Shown: one piece after another, positions 46,419-54,807 of the stretch
Position numbering within the stretch: position 1 is the stretch's first letter
How the letters are laid out: every line of letters begins with the position of its first letter
Assembly (NCBI RefSeq): GCF_025699485.1
Contig: NZ_JANUXN010000001.1
Span: 186,001 to 250,000 of the forward strand
DNA length: 64,000 nt
Source of the DNA: Thauera carbonicopians
Lineage (GTDB): Bacteria > Pseudomonadota > Gammaproteobacteria > Burkholderiales > Rhodocyclaceae
Direction of reading: 5' to 3'
The notes under the pieces: model-generated
Seen by the model: the letters and a program-made list of their open reading frames with translations, nothing else
Told to the model about the DNA's origin: nothing
The model's database searches: none
Position numbers and translations under genes: made by a program

Positions 46419-46616
46419 ATGAACATGCACACCGCCACCGAAACCCGCCATCTCGCCGACACCATCACCCTCAGCGACGACGAGCGCCAACCTTGCGAAG
46501 TCTGGACCCGCGTCATGGGCTACCACCGCCCGGTCGCCAGCTTCAATACCGGCAAGAAAGGCGAGCACGCCGAACGCCGCTTCTTCGCCGAAAACCGCTG
46601 CAGCCTCGCCGGCTGA
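46419..46616 (+). CDS. Separate glycyl-radical subunit of the class III ribonucleotide reductase
   Basis: A 65-aa protein. Residues 26-56 (CEVWTRVMGYHRPVASFNTG and onwards) match the C-terminal glycyl-radical segment of full-length NrdD, with the radical Gly34 in RVMGY and the conserved FNxGKKxE. CGAGGAGG lies 6 nt before the ATG, 29 nt after the nrdD stop, so it is translated independently and is not a frameshifted tail. The first 25 residues are a variable acidic lead. It should dock on NrdD and be activated by NrdG, encoded 13 nt downstream. Confidence 0.85.
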   Translation: MNMHTATETRHLADTITLSDDERQPCEVWTRVMGYHRPVASFNTGKKGEHAERRFFAENRCSLAG

Positions 46617-46629
46617 AGCGGGCATCCCC

Positions 46630-47268
46630 ATGTCCAGTTTGCGCGTCGGCGGCTTCGTGCCGCTGACCACCATCGACTTTCCCGGCCGGCTGGCCGCCGT
46701 GGTGTTCTGCCAGGGTTGTCCGTGGCGTTGCAGCTACTGCCACAATCCGCAGTTGATCCCGGCGGATGCGGAAGCGGAGCGCCCCTGGCAGGCGGTGCTG
46801 GATTTCCTCGAACGCCGCCGCGGCCTGCTCGATGGCGTGGTGTTCTCCGGCGGCGAGCCGACCCTGCAGGCCGCACTGCCCCAGGCCCTGCGTGACGTGC
46901 GCGCGCTCGGTTTCGAGACCGCGCTGCACACCGCCGGCATGTACCCTGAACGCCTCGCCGCGGTGCTGCCGCTGCTCGACTGGGTGGGGCTGGACATCAA
47001 GGGCCCGGCCGAACACTACGACGCGATCACCGCCACGCCCGGCAGTGCAGGCGTGGTGCAGCGTTCGCTGGAGCTGCTGCTGGCCAGCGGCGTCGACCAT
47101 GAATGCCGAACGACCTGGCATGCCGGCCTGTTCGGCAGGGACGAACTGGACCGCCTCGGCGCCGGACTCGTGCAGCGCGGAGTACGACGCTGGAAGGTGC
47201 AGCCCTGCCGCGTCGAAGGCCGGCAAGCAGTGACCGATGCATCGGCGTTCGAATGTGAGTCTGGATGA
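46630..47268 (+). CDS. nrdG: Anaerobic ribonucleotide reductase activating enzyme
   Basis: A 212-aa radical SAM protein. The cluster motif is Cys30-X3-Cys34-X2-Cys37 (CPWRCSYCHNP), followed by VVFSGGEPTLQ and GLDIKGP. It generates the glycyl radical, here expected on the separate 65-aa subunit. It starts 13 nt after that subunit, so all three genes form one operon. Confidence 0.93.
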   Translation: MSSLRVGGFVPLTTIDFPGRLAAVVFCQGCPWRCSYCHNPQLIPADAEAERPWQAVLDFLERRRGLLDGVVFSGGEPTLQAALPQALRDVRALGFETALHTAGMYPERLAAVLPLLDWVGLDIKGPAEHYDAITATPGSAGVVQRSLELLLASGVDHECRTTWHAGLFGRDELDRLGAGLVQRGVRRWKVQPCRVEGRQAVTDASAFECESG

Positions 47269-47282
47269 GTTCTGGGTACCGG

Positions 47283-47596
47283 AAAACCACCACGCATGGC
47301 ACGGCGAGAAGGTTGCGATCGGCGTCCAGGCGATGATGTTCCTGGCCGACCAGAAGCTCGAACTGATCGATACCGTGTTCGACTTCAGTGGGGCTGTCGG
47401 CCTGCCGACGACGCTGGCGGACATCGGCCTGGGCGGCGTCAGCGACGAGCAGCGGTTGATCGCTGCGACTGCGGCGAGTGCACCGGGCGAGACGATCCAC
47501 AACGAGCCGGCCGAGATTACGCCGCAGCGGGTGCTGGCGGCGCTGAAGGTGGCGGATGTCGAAGGGCGGCGGCGCAAGGCCTTGCGCGGTGCCTGA
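47283..47596 (+). pseudogene. gldA: 3' remnant of an iron-dependent glycerol dehydrogenase gene
   Basis: The frame from about 47283 encodes NHHAWHGEKVAIGVQ, then SGAVGLPTTLADIGL, APGETIHNEP and ITPQRVLAALKVAD up to a stop at 47596. This is the last quarter (about 105 residues) of GldA-type glycerol dehydrogenases, including the metal-ligand histidine segment HHxxHGEKVA. The NAD-binding N-terminal three quarters are missing; the frame merges into the 3' end of nrdG. It is a truncated, presumably non-functional gene. Confidence 0.75.
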
Positions 47597-47613
47597 CAAG
47601 GGGAGAGGGGCGC

Positions 47614-47645
47614 GGCCGGGCGCGGCTCGCCGTGTCCGGCCGGTT
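47614..47645. terminator. Terminator-like hairpin after the gldA remnant
   Basis: GGCCGG (47614-47619) pairs with CCGGCC (47636-47641), followed by GGTTTT. It lies between the convergent remnant and the GntR gene. Confidence 0.45.
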
Positions 47646-47669
47646 TTGCTCTGAGCCGCAGCCGGATGT

Positions 47670-48254
47670 TTAGGCCGCCAGCGGCACGGCCGCTACGGTG
47701 TGCGCTCCTTGCCGGCGCATGTCGGCATAGGTGCGCCATGCATGTCCGGCCTGTGCTTCGTCATGCCGCGAGAGGGCGGCATGCAGGGATGGTGCGATGC
47801 GGGTGAAGCATTCGGCGTCGCGATCGCCGAAAGCAGGTCCAAGCGCCAGCCTGAGCTTTTCGCGCAGGCGGGTGGCGGCGTCGGCGGCATAGCGGTTGCC
47901 GGCGCTTTCGAACAGGAGCGTATAGTCCATCGGGCCGTCGGCCGGGCCGCGGCGGGCGGCTTCGCGCACGGCCCAGGCTTCCAGCAGCTCGATTACGCCG
48001 AACAGCGCATGCACGTCGCTGTGGGAAAACTCGGCCACGCAGCAGCCCCGACGCGGCTCCATCGCCACCAGGCCCTCGTGGGCCAGCACTTTCAATGCTT
48101 CGCGTACCGGCGTGCGGCTGACGCCATAGCCGCGCGCCAGGGCGATTTCATCCAGCGCGGCACCGGGCGGCAGTTCGTGGGCGAAGATGCGTTCGCGCAG
48201 CGAGTCGCCGATGGCTTCGTAGAGCGCCCGGGGGCGCAGCAGATCGTCGTGCAT
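47670..48254 (-). CDS. GntR-family transcriptional regulator (short FadR/FCD type)
   Basis: A 194-aa regulator with a winged HTH (LYEAIGDSLRERIFAHELPPGAALDEIALARGYGVSRTPVREALKVL) and a short helical C-terminal FCD-like domain. It is the promoter-distal gene of the methylcitrate block, 84 nt after the lyase, with CGGAGGAG before its ATG. It may add control over the same genes, alongside the divergent ScfR-type protein. Confidence 0.85.
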   Translation of the reverse strand: MHDDLLRPRALYEAIGDSLRERIFAHELPPGAALDEIALARGYGVSRTPVREALKVLAHEGLVAMEPRRGCCVAEFSHSDVHALFGVIELLEAWAVREAARRGPADGPMDYTLLFESAGNRYAADAATRLREKLRLALGPAFGDRDAECFTRIAPSLHAALSRHDEAQAGHAWRTYADMRRQGAHTVAAVPLAA

Positions 48255-48338
48255 GGGTGTGCTCCTCCGTATGCTGGCACGTTCCGTGCGACCGCATCAG
48301 ATGCTGGCCCCATTCCCGGGGCGAAGAGGGGGCCTTGC

Positions 48339-49199
48339 TCAGGTGTAGCGCTTTTCCAGCGCGTCCCACTCGGCCTTGCCGACCAGGCGCTGGCGCTCGG
48401 CGAAAGGCGTGACCAGGCCGCTCGATTCCTTGACTTCCTTTTCGTCGCGCAGCACGGTCAGCGCCTTCTGCATGCCGGCCACCGCGCCCTGCAGCGCGGC
48501 GTTGGCGTACAGCACGAAGCCGTAGCCCAGCTCGCCGAGTTCGGTAGCGTTGAAGATCGGCGTCTTGCCGCCGATCACCATGTTCATCAGTTGCGGTCTG
48601 GCGAGGCGCTGCGGCAGCGCGCGCACTTCTTCTTCCCTGGTCACGGCTTCGACGAACAGGATGTCGGCGCCGGCTTCGGCGAACTTCTGCGCGCGCTCGA
48701 CGGCGGCCTCGAAGCCATGCACGGCGGCAGCGTCGGTGCGGGCCATGATGAGGAAATCGGCATCGCGGCGGGCGTCGGCGGCGGCCTTGATCTTGCCGAC
48801 GGCTTCCTCGGTGCCGATCACGTCCTTGCCGTTGAAGTGGCCGCAGCGCTTGGGCGCGACCTGGTCTTCGAGCTGGATGCAGTCGGCGCCGGCGCGTTCC
48901 AGCGTGCGCACGGTGTGATAGACGTTGACCGCGTTGCCGAAGCCGGTGTCGGCATCGACCAGCAGCGGCAGTTCGACCGCGTCGCGGATGCGGGCGGTGT
49001 GGTCGGCGATCTCGGCCAGGCCCATGAAGCCCTGGTCGGGCATGCCGAACCACATGTTGGTGACGCCGGCGCCGGTGATGTAGATGGCTTCGAAGCCGAG
49101 GTCGGCGATCACGCGGGCAGACAAGGCGTTGAATGCGCCCGGCACGATCACACCGCGCTTGGCTTCGGCGAGGGCTCTCAGTTTCTTTCGGGTGGACAT
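48339..49199 (-). CDS. prpB: Isocitrate lyase/PEP mutase family lyase, probable 2-methylisocitrate lyase
   Basis: A 286-aa TIM-barrel lyase. The Mg-binding LLVDADTGFG and the catalytic Cys119 in KRCGH are those of the methylisocitrate lyase branch. In the methylcitrate cycle PrpB splits 2-methylisocitrate into pyruvate and succinate. The N-terminal style (GAFNALSARVIADLGFEAIYITGAG) is also found in dimethylmalate lyase and oxaloacetate decarboxylase relatives, so the assignment leans on the operon context. No other lyase candidate is in the cluster. AAGGAGAC precedes the ATG. Confidence 0.75.
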   Translation of the reverse strand: MSTRKKLRALAEAKRGVIVPGAFNALSARVIADLGFEAIYITGAGVTNMWFGMPDQGFMGLAEIADHTARIRDAVELPLLVDADTGFGNAVNVYHTVRTLERAGADCIQLEDQVAPKRCGHFNGKDVIGTEEAVGKIKAAADARRDADFLIMARTDAAAVHGFEAAVERAQKFAEAGADILFVEAVTREEEVRALPQRLARPQLMNMVIGGKTPIFNATELGELGYGFVLYANAALQGAVAGMQKALTVLRDEKEVKESSGLVTPFAERQRLVGKAEWDALEKRYT

Positions 49200-49224
49200 G
49201 AAGTCTCCTTGATTGTCGGGGGAA

Positions 49225-50433
49225 TCAGAATGCGTCGTCGGGTACGCGCACCCAGCCTTCCATCAGCACGCGCGCGCTGCGGCTCATGATGGCCTTGGTG
49301 ACCGTCCATTGACCGTCGACCAGCCTGGCTTCGGCGCCGACGCGCAAGGTGCCGGACGGGTGGCCGAAACGGACCGCCGCGCGCTCGCCGCCGCCGGCGG
49401 CGAGATTGACCAGCGTGCCGGGGACGGCGGCAGCGGTGCCGATGGCGACCGCTGCGGTGCCCATCATGGCGTGGTGCAGCTTGCCCATCGACAGCGCCCG
49501 CACCAGCAGGTCGACCTCGCCGGCCGCGATGGTCTTGCCGCTGGAGGTGATGTAGTCCTTGGGCGGGCAGACGAAGGCGATCTTGGGTGTGTGCTGGCGG
49601 GTGGTCGCTTCTTCCGGGGTCTTGATCAAGCCCATGCGCAGCGCGCCGGCGACCCGGATCTGCTCGAAGCGGGCGAGGGCTTCGGGGCTGCCGTTGATGT
49701 CCTCGCGCAGCTCGGTGCCCTCGTAGCCGATGTCCTCTGCATTGACGAAAATGGTCGGGATGCCGGCGCTGATCATCGTTGCCTTGAGGGTGCCCGCTTT
49801 TGCCACACTCTCCGGGACTTCGAGGTCGTCGATCAGCTTGCCGGTGGGGAACATCGAACCGCCCCCGTCACCCTCGGCGCCGTCGTCCGACGGGTCGAGG
49901 AATTCGAGCACGATCTCGGCGGCCGGGAACGTCACGCCGTCCAGCTCGAAGTCGCCGGTTTCCTGCACCTGGCCGTTGGTGATCGGCACATGGGCGATGA
50001 TGGTCTTGCCGATGTTGGCCTGCCAGATGCGCACCGTGCAGATGCCGTTGTCGGGAATGAGCGCCGGGTCGACAAACCCCGCGTGGATGGCGAAGGCGCC
50101 TGCAGCAGTGGACAGGTTGCCGCAGTTGCCGGACCAATCCACGAAGGGCTTGTCGATCGAGACCTGGCCGTACAGGTAATCCACGTCGTGCTCCGGCCGG
50201 CTGCTCTTGGACAGGATCACGCACTTGCTGGTGCTGGAGGTGGCGCCGCCCATGCCGTCGATGTGCGCGGCGTAGGGGTCGGGGCTGCCGATCACGCGCA
50301 TGAACAGCTTGTCGCGGGCCTCGCCCGGCGTCCGGCAGCGTTCGGGCAGGTCCTGCAGGCGGAAGAACACGCCCTTGCTGGTGCCGCCGCGCATGTAGGT
50401 GGCGGGAATCTTGACTTGCGCTGCGTGGGCCAT
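49225..50433 (-). CDS. prpF: 2-Methylaconitate cis-trans isomerase PrpF
   Basis: A 402-aa diaminopimelate-epimerase-fold isomerase. It converts the AcnD product so that aconitase can hydrate it, and it co-occurs with AcnD. The blocks YMRGGTSKGVFF, GMGGATSSTSKC, DWSGNCGN and HHAMMGTAAVA are typical of the family. AGGAG lies 8 nt before the ATG. It sits 89 nt after acnD on the minus strand. Confidence 0.93.
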   Translation of the reverse strand: MAHAAQVKIPATYMRGGTSKGVFFRLQDLPERCRTPGEARDKLFMRVIGSPDPYAAHIDGMGGATSSTSKCVILSKSSRPEHDVDYLYGQVSIDKPFVDWSGNCGNLSTAAGAFAIHAGFVDPALIPDNGICTVRIWQANIGKTIIAHVPITNGQVQETGDFELDGVTFPAAEIVLEFLDPSDDGAEGDGGGSMFPTGKLIDDLEVPESVAKAGTLKATMISAGIPTIFVNAEDIGYEGTELREDINGSPEALARFEQIRVAGALRMGLIKTPEEATTRQHTPKIAFVCPPKDYITSSGKTIAAGEVDLLVRALSMGKLHHAMMGTAAVAIGTAAAVPGTLVNLAAGGGERAAVRFGHPSGTLRVGAEARLVDGQWTVTKAIMSRSARVLMEGWVRVPDDAF

Positions 50434-50522
50434 GGTCGGGACTCCTGTCTGGCCGCATGGTGTTGCGGCAGAGTGGTTATGGATGCGGGGGAAGCGTGCA
50501 GCTTTTCCCGCTTATTGCTTGC

Positions 50523-53156
50523 TCAGACCGTTCCTGCGAGGAAGTCCTTGGCGAAGCGCTGCAGCACGCCGCCGGCTTCGTAGACCGAAACTTCCTCGTC
50601 CGAATCCAGCCGGCACGTGACGGGCACACGCTGAGTTTCGCCGTTGCGGCGGTGGATCACCAGCGTCAGCTCGGCACGCGGCTGCAGTTCGCCTTCGACG
50701 TCATAGGTTTCGGTGCCGTCGAGTTGCAGCGTCAGGCGGTTGGCGCCCGGCTTGAACTCCAGCGGCAGCACGCCCATGCCGATCAGGTTGGTGCGATGGA
50801 TGCGTTCGAAGCCTTCGGCCACCACCGTCTCCACGCCGGCGAGGCGCACGCCCTTGGCGGCCCAGTCGCGGCTGGAGCCCTGGCCGTAGTCGGCGCCGGC
50901 GATGATGATCAGCGGCTGGCGGCGGTTCAGGTAGGTCTCGATCGCTTCCCACATGCGCATGACCTGGCCTTCCGGTTCGACGCGAGCCAGCGAGCCTTTC
51001 TTGACCTGGCCATCGACCACGGCCATTTCATTGACCAGTTGCGGGTTGGCAAAAGTCGCGCGCATCGCGGTCAGGTGGTCGCCGCGGTGGGTGGCGTAGG
51101 AGTTGAAGTCCTCTTCCGGCAGGCCCATCTTCGCCAGGTATTCGCCTGCGGCCGAATCCGCCAGGATGGCGTTGGATGGCGATAGGTGGTCGGTGGTGAT
51201 GTTGTCCGGCAGGATCGCCAGCGGGCGCATGCCTTTCAGCGTGCGCGGATTGGCGGCCAGCGCGCCGACGCCTTCGGTGTCCCAATAGGGCGGGCGGCGG
51301 ACGTAGGTCGACATCGGGCGCCAGTCGTACTGCGGAGTTGCTTTCTCGCCGTCGTCGCGGCGGATGGCGAACATCGGCTCATACACGGCGCGGAACTGCT
51401 CGGGCTTGACCGCCTTGGTCACGATCTCGTCGATTTCCTCGTCGCTCGGCCAGATGTCCTTCAGCCGGATCGGATTGCCATCGACGACGGCAAGCACGTC
51501 CTGCTCGATGTCGAAGCGCACCGTGCCGGCGATCGCATAGGCCACCACCAGCGGCGGCGAGGCCAGGAAAGCCTGCTTGGCGTAGGGGTGGATGCGGCCG
51601 TCGAAGTTGCGGTTGCCCGACAGCACGGCGGTGGCGTAGAGGTCACGGTCGATGATCTCCTGCTGGATCTTGGGATCGAGCGCGCCGCTCATGCCGTTGC
51701 AGGTGGTGCAGGCGAAGGCGACGATGCCGAAGCCGAGCTTTTCCAGGTCGCCGAGCAGGCCGGCTTCCTTCAGGTACAGCTCCACGGCCTTGGAGCCGGG
51801 CGCCAGCGAGCTTTTCACCCAAGGCTTGCGCGTCAGGCCGAGCTTGTTGGCGTTGCGCGCCAGCAGCGCGGCGGCGATGACGTTGCGCGGGTTGCTGGTG
51901 TTGGTGCAGGAAGTGATCGCGGCGATGATCACCGCGCCGTCGGGCATCAGGCCCCTGGCTTCTTCTTCCTTGCCGGCGGCCAGCTTGGCGGCGTCGGCAA
52001 TGCCGCGCTCCTGCAGCGCCGACACCGGCAGGCGGCGATGCGGGTTCGACGGACCGGCCATGTTGCGCACCACGGTGGACAGATCGAACGTCAGCACGCG
52101 CTCGTACTCGGCGGTTTGCAGCGCGCTGCTCCAGATGCCGGCCTGCTTGGCGTAGGTCTCCACCAGCCTGACCTGTTCCGGGCTGCGGTCGGTCAGCTTG
52201 AGGTAGGCGATGGTCTGCTGGTCGATGAAGAACAGCGCGGCGGTGGCGCCGTACTCCGGGCACATGTTGGAGATCGTCGAGCGGTCGCCGATCGACAGGC
52301 TGTCCGCGCCTTCGCCGAAGAATTCGACGTAGGCGCCCACCACTTTCTCCTTGCGCAGGAATTCGGTCAGCGCCAGCGCGATGTCGGTGGCGGTGATGCC
52401 GGGCTGGCGCCTGCCGGTCAGCTTGACGCCGACGATGTCGGGCAGGCGCATCCACGACGCGCGGCCAAGCATCACGTTCTCGGCTTCCAGGCCGCCGACG
52501 CCGACGGCGATCACGCCCAGCGCATCGATGTGCGGGGTGTGGCTGTCGGTGCCCACACAGGTGTCGGGGAAGGCCACGCTCGTGTCGCCATCCTTCTGCA
52601 CGTAGACCACCGGCGACATCTTCTCCAGATTGATCTGGTGCATGATGCCGTTGCCCGCGGGGATCACATCCACATTGGCGAAGGCCTTCTTCGTCCACTC
52701 GATGAAGTGGAAGCGGTCCTCGTTGCGGCGATCCTCGATCTCGCGGTTCTTGCGGAAGGCGTCGGGGTCGTAGCCGCCGCATTCCACCGCCAGCGAGTGG
52801 TCGACGATCAACTGCACCGGCACCACCGGGTTCACCGCCGCCGGGTCGCCGCCTTCCTTGGCGATGGCGTCGCGCAGGCCGGCGAGGTCGACCAGCGCGG
52901 TTTGGCCAAGGATGTCGTGGCAGACCACGCGCACCGGGAACCAGGGGAAGTCGATCTCGCGCTTGCGCTCGATCAACTGCGAAAGACAGGTGTCGATGAT
53001 GGCCGGATCGGCCTTGCGCACGATGTTCTCGGCATGGATGCGGGCGGTGTACGGCAACTTGTCCCAGGCACCGGGCTGGATGGCATCGACCGCTGCGCGG
53101 GCGTCGAAATAGTCCAGCGAAGTGCCGGGCAGGGGTTTGCGATGGGCTGTATTCAT
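50523..53156 (-). CDS. acnD: 2-Methylcitrate dehydratase (Fe/S-dependent), AcnD
   Basis: An aconitase-family enzyme of 877 aa that dehydrates 2-methylcitrate in organisms using the AcnD-PrpF route. The [4Fe-4S] ligands lie in TSCTNTSNP and CTTCNG. The N-terminal SLDYFDARAAVDAIQPGAWDKLPYTARI and the central EFFGEGADSLSIGDRSTISNMCPEYGAT are intact, as is the swivel domain GADYGQGSSRDWAAKG. The ATG at 53156 gives the family start, though its ribosome site is weak. Confidence 0.94.
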   Translation of the reverse strand: MNTAHRKPLPGTSLDYFDARAAVDAIQPGAWDKLPYTARIHAENIVRKADPAIIDTCLSQLIERKREIDFPWFPVRVVCHDILGQTALVDLAGLRDAIAKEGGDPAAVNPVVPVQLIVDHSLAVECGGYDPDAFRKNREIEDRRNEDRFHFIEWTKKAFANVDVIPAGNGIMHQINLEKMSPVVYVQKDGDTSVAFPDTCVGTDSHTPHIDALGVIAVGVGGLEAENVMLGRASWMRLPDIVGVKLTGRRQPGITATDIALALTEFLRKEKVVGAYVEFFGEGADSLSIGDRSTISNMCPEYGATAALFFIDQQTIAYLKLTDRSPEQVRLVETYAKQAGIWSSALQTAEYERVLTFDLSTVVRNMAGPSNPHRRLPVSALQERGIADAAKLAAGKEEEARGLMPDGAVIIAAITSCTNTSNPRNVIAAALLARNANKLGLTRKPWVKSSLAPGSKAVELYLKEAGLLGDLEKLGFGIVAFACTTCNGMSGALDPKIQQEIIDRDLYATAVLSGNRNFDGRIHPYAKQAFLASPPLVVAYAIAGTVRFDIEQDVLAVVDGNPIRLKDIWPSDEEIDEIVTKAVKPEQFRAVYEPMFAIRRDDGEKATPQYDWRPMSTYVRRPPYWDTEGVGALAANPRTLKGMRPLAILPDNITTDHLSPSNAILADSAAGEYLAKMGLPEEDFNSYATHRGDHLTAMRATFANPQLVNEMAVVDGQVKKGSLARVEPEGQVMRMWEAIETYLNRRQPLIIIAGADYGQGSSRDWAAKGVRLAGVETVVAEGFERIHRTNLIGMGVLPLEFKPGANRLTLQLDGTETYDVEGELQPRAELTLVIHRRNGETQRVPVTCRLDSDEEVSVYEAGGVLQRFAKDFLAGTV

Positions 53157-53322
53157 GAGTGCGGGGCGGCCGGAGCCGGCTCGAAAGAAGTTGCGAGCGT
53201 CGATGCGGACGAAAAGGGCGCGGCGGGCAGTCCGCCGCACGCGCCGGGGCGCCGTATGTGGCGGCCGTGTTGCCTTGACAGGAGGGAGACCACGGCCGCC
53301 ACGGCGCTCGGTGGTGCACTCC

Positions 53323-54480
53323 TCAGTGGCGTGACTCGAGGGGCACGAAGGGCTGGTCGTCGGGGCCGACGTAGTTGGCGCTCGGACGGATGATCTTGTT
53401 GTCGATGCGCTGCTCGATGATGTGCGCCGCCCAGCCGCTGGTGCGGGCGATGACGAACAGCGGGGTGAACATCGCCGTCGGCACGCCCATCATGTGGTAG
53501 CTGACCGCGCTGAACCAGTCGAGGTTGGGGAACATCTGCTTCACTTCCCACATCACCTGTTCCAGGCGCTCGGCGATGTCGTACATCTTGGTCGAGCCGG
53601 CTTCATCCGACAGACGCTTGGCGACACCCTTGATGACCACGTTGCGTGGATCGCTGACGGTGTAGACCGGGTGGCCGAAGCCGATCACGACTTCCTTGTC
53701 GTCGACGCGGCGGCGGATGTCGGCCGCGGCCTCGTCCGGATTGTCGTAGCGCTTCTGGATCTCGAACGCCACCTCGTTGGCGCCGCCGTGCTTGGGACCG
53801 CGCAGCGCACCGATGGCGCCGGCGATCGCCGAATACATGTCGCTGCCGGTGCCGGCGATGACGCGGGCGGTGAAGGTCGAGGCGTTGAACTCGTGCTCGG
53901 CGTACAGGTTCAGCGAGGTGTGCATCGCGCGCACCCAGCTTGCCGGCGGCGTCTCGCCGTGCAGCAGGTGCAGGAAGTGAGCACCGATCGAGTCGTCGTC
54001 GGTCTCGACTTCGATGCGCTGGCCCTTGGTCGACCAGTGATACCAGTACAGCAGCATCGAGCCGAGCGAAGCCAGCAGGCGGTCGGCGATGTCGCGTGCA
54101 CCCGGGGTGTTGTGATCGTCCTTCTCCGGCAGCACACAGCCGAGCGCCGACACACCGGTACGCATCACGTCCATCGGATGGGCCGAGGCGGGCAGGCGCT
54201 CGAGCGCTTCCTTGACACTGGCGGGCAGGCCGCGCATCGCCTTCAGTTTCGCCTTGTAGGCGCGCAGCTCGGCCTTGGTCGGCAGCTTGCCATGCACCAG
54301 CAGGTGGGCGACTTCCTCGAATTCGCATTGTTCAGCGAGGTCGAGGATGTCGTAGCCGCGGTAGTGCAGGTCGTTGCCGCTTCTGCCGACGGTGCATAAG
54401 GCGGTGTTGCCGGCAGTGACGCCGGACAGGGCGACCGACTTCTTCGCCTTCGGCGCGGTCTCGGTGGTAGCGGTGCTCAT
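53323..54480 (-). CDS. prpC: 2-Methylcitrate synthase
   Basis: It condenses propionyl-CoA with oxaloacetate. A citrate synthase-fold enzyme of 385 aa, the PrpC length, shorter than housekeeping citrate synthase. [14 protein letters not shown] and [13 protein letters not shown] are near the N-terminus, and catalytic segments [12 protein letters not shown] and [13 protein letters not shown] follow. The ATG at 54480 has GAAGGAGAC upstream. It is the first gene of the methylcitrate operon and divergent from the ScfR-type regulator across 327 nt. Confidence 0.95.
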   Translation of the reverse strand: MSTATTETAPKAKKSVALSGVTAGNTALCTVGRSGNDLHYRGYDILDLAEQCEFEEVAHLLVHGKLPTKAELRAYKAKLKAMRGLPASVKEALERLPASAHPMDVMRTGVSALGCVLPEKDDHNTPGARDIADRLLASLGSMLLYWYHWSTKGQRIEVETDDDSIGAHFLHLLHGETPPASWVRAMHTSLNLYAEHEFNASTFTARVIAGTGSDMYSAIAGAIGALRGPKHGGANEVAFEIQKRYDNPDEAAADIRRRVDDKEVVIGFGHPVYTVSDPRNVVIKGVAKRLSDEAGSTKMYDIAERLEQVMWEVKQMFPNLDWFSAVSYHMMGVPTAMFTPLFVIARTSGWAAHIIEQRIDNKIIRPSANYVGPDDQPFVPLESRH

Positions 54481-54583
54481 GCAGGTCTCCTTCGATGGAA
54501 AGGCACGGGCGGGAGGGCCGCCGGTGTCGATGGAGCGCACTATACGCAGCGAGAAAATTACGTAAATGACTGAAAAGGCGAGG

Positions 54584-54780
54584 TTTTGCGAAGCGATACG
54601 AGTGAATTTGCAAAACCTGCGAAGGTCTTGGCCGGTCACTGCCGTGACTGGAGGCGTTCACGAGGCGAAGGGTGTGGTTCGACGATGATTTGCAAAAATA
54701 CGCAGTAAAAAAGTAATATAAGCTATTGATTTTGTGTATTTTTGTGAATTTATCAGGCCTGGTTTGCGAATTTTGCGAAT
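54584..54780. promoter_or_regulatory. Repeated TTTGCGAA/TTTGCAAA sites between prpC and its divergent regulator gene
   Basis: The gap 54481-54807 has no gene but holds at least five related sites: TTTTGCGAA (54584-54592), TTTGCAAAA (54607-54615), CTGCGAA (54617-54623), TTTGCAAAAA (54689-54698) and the tandem TTTGCGAA (54763-54770) and TTTTGCGAA (54771-54779). TTTGCAAA-like motifs are the known sites of RamB, a related regulator. TAAGCTATTGAT at 54719-54730 is identical to 42640-42651 and, like it, ends 78 nt before the regulator start codon. Confidence 0.65.
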
Positions 54781-54807
54781 CAATGGAGCCTTGTTATCGG
54801 AGCCAGC

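Noticed and set aside
46380-46430. Frameshift in nrdD as explanation for the separate glycyl-radical segment
   Set aside because: The small gene has its own ATG and GAGGAGG ribosome site, a 29-nt gap separates the frames, and the homologous part starts about 25 residues into the small protein. An indel would not explain the extra lead.
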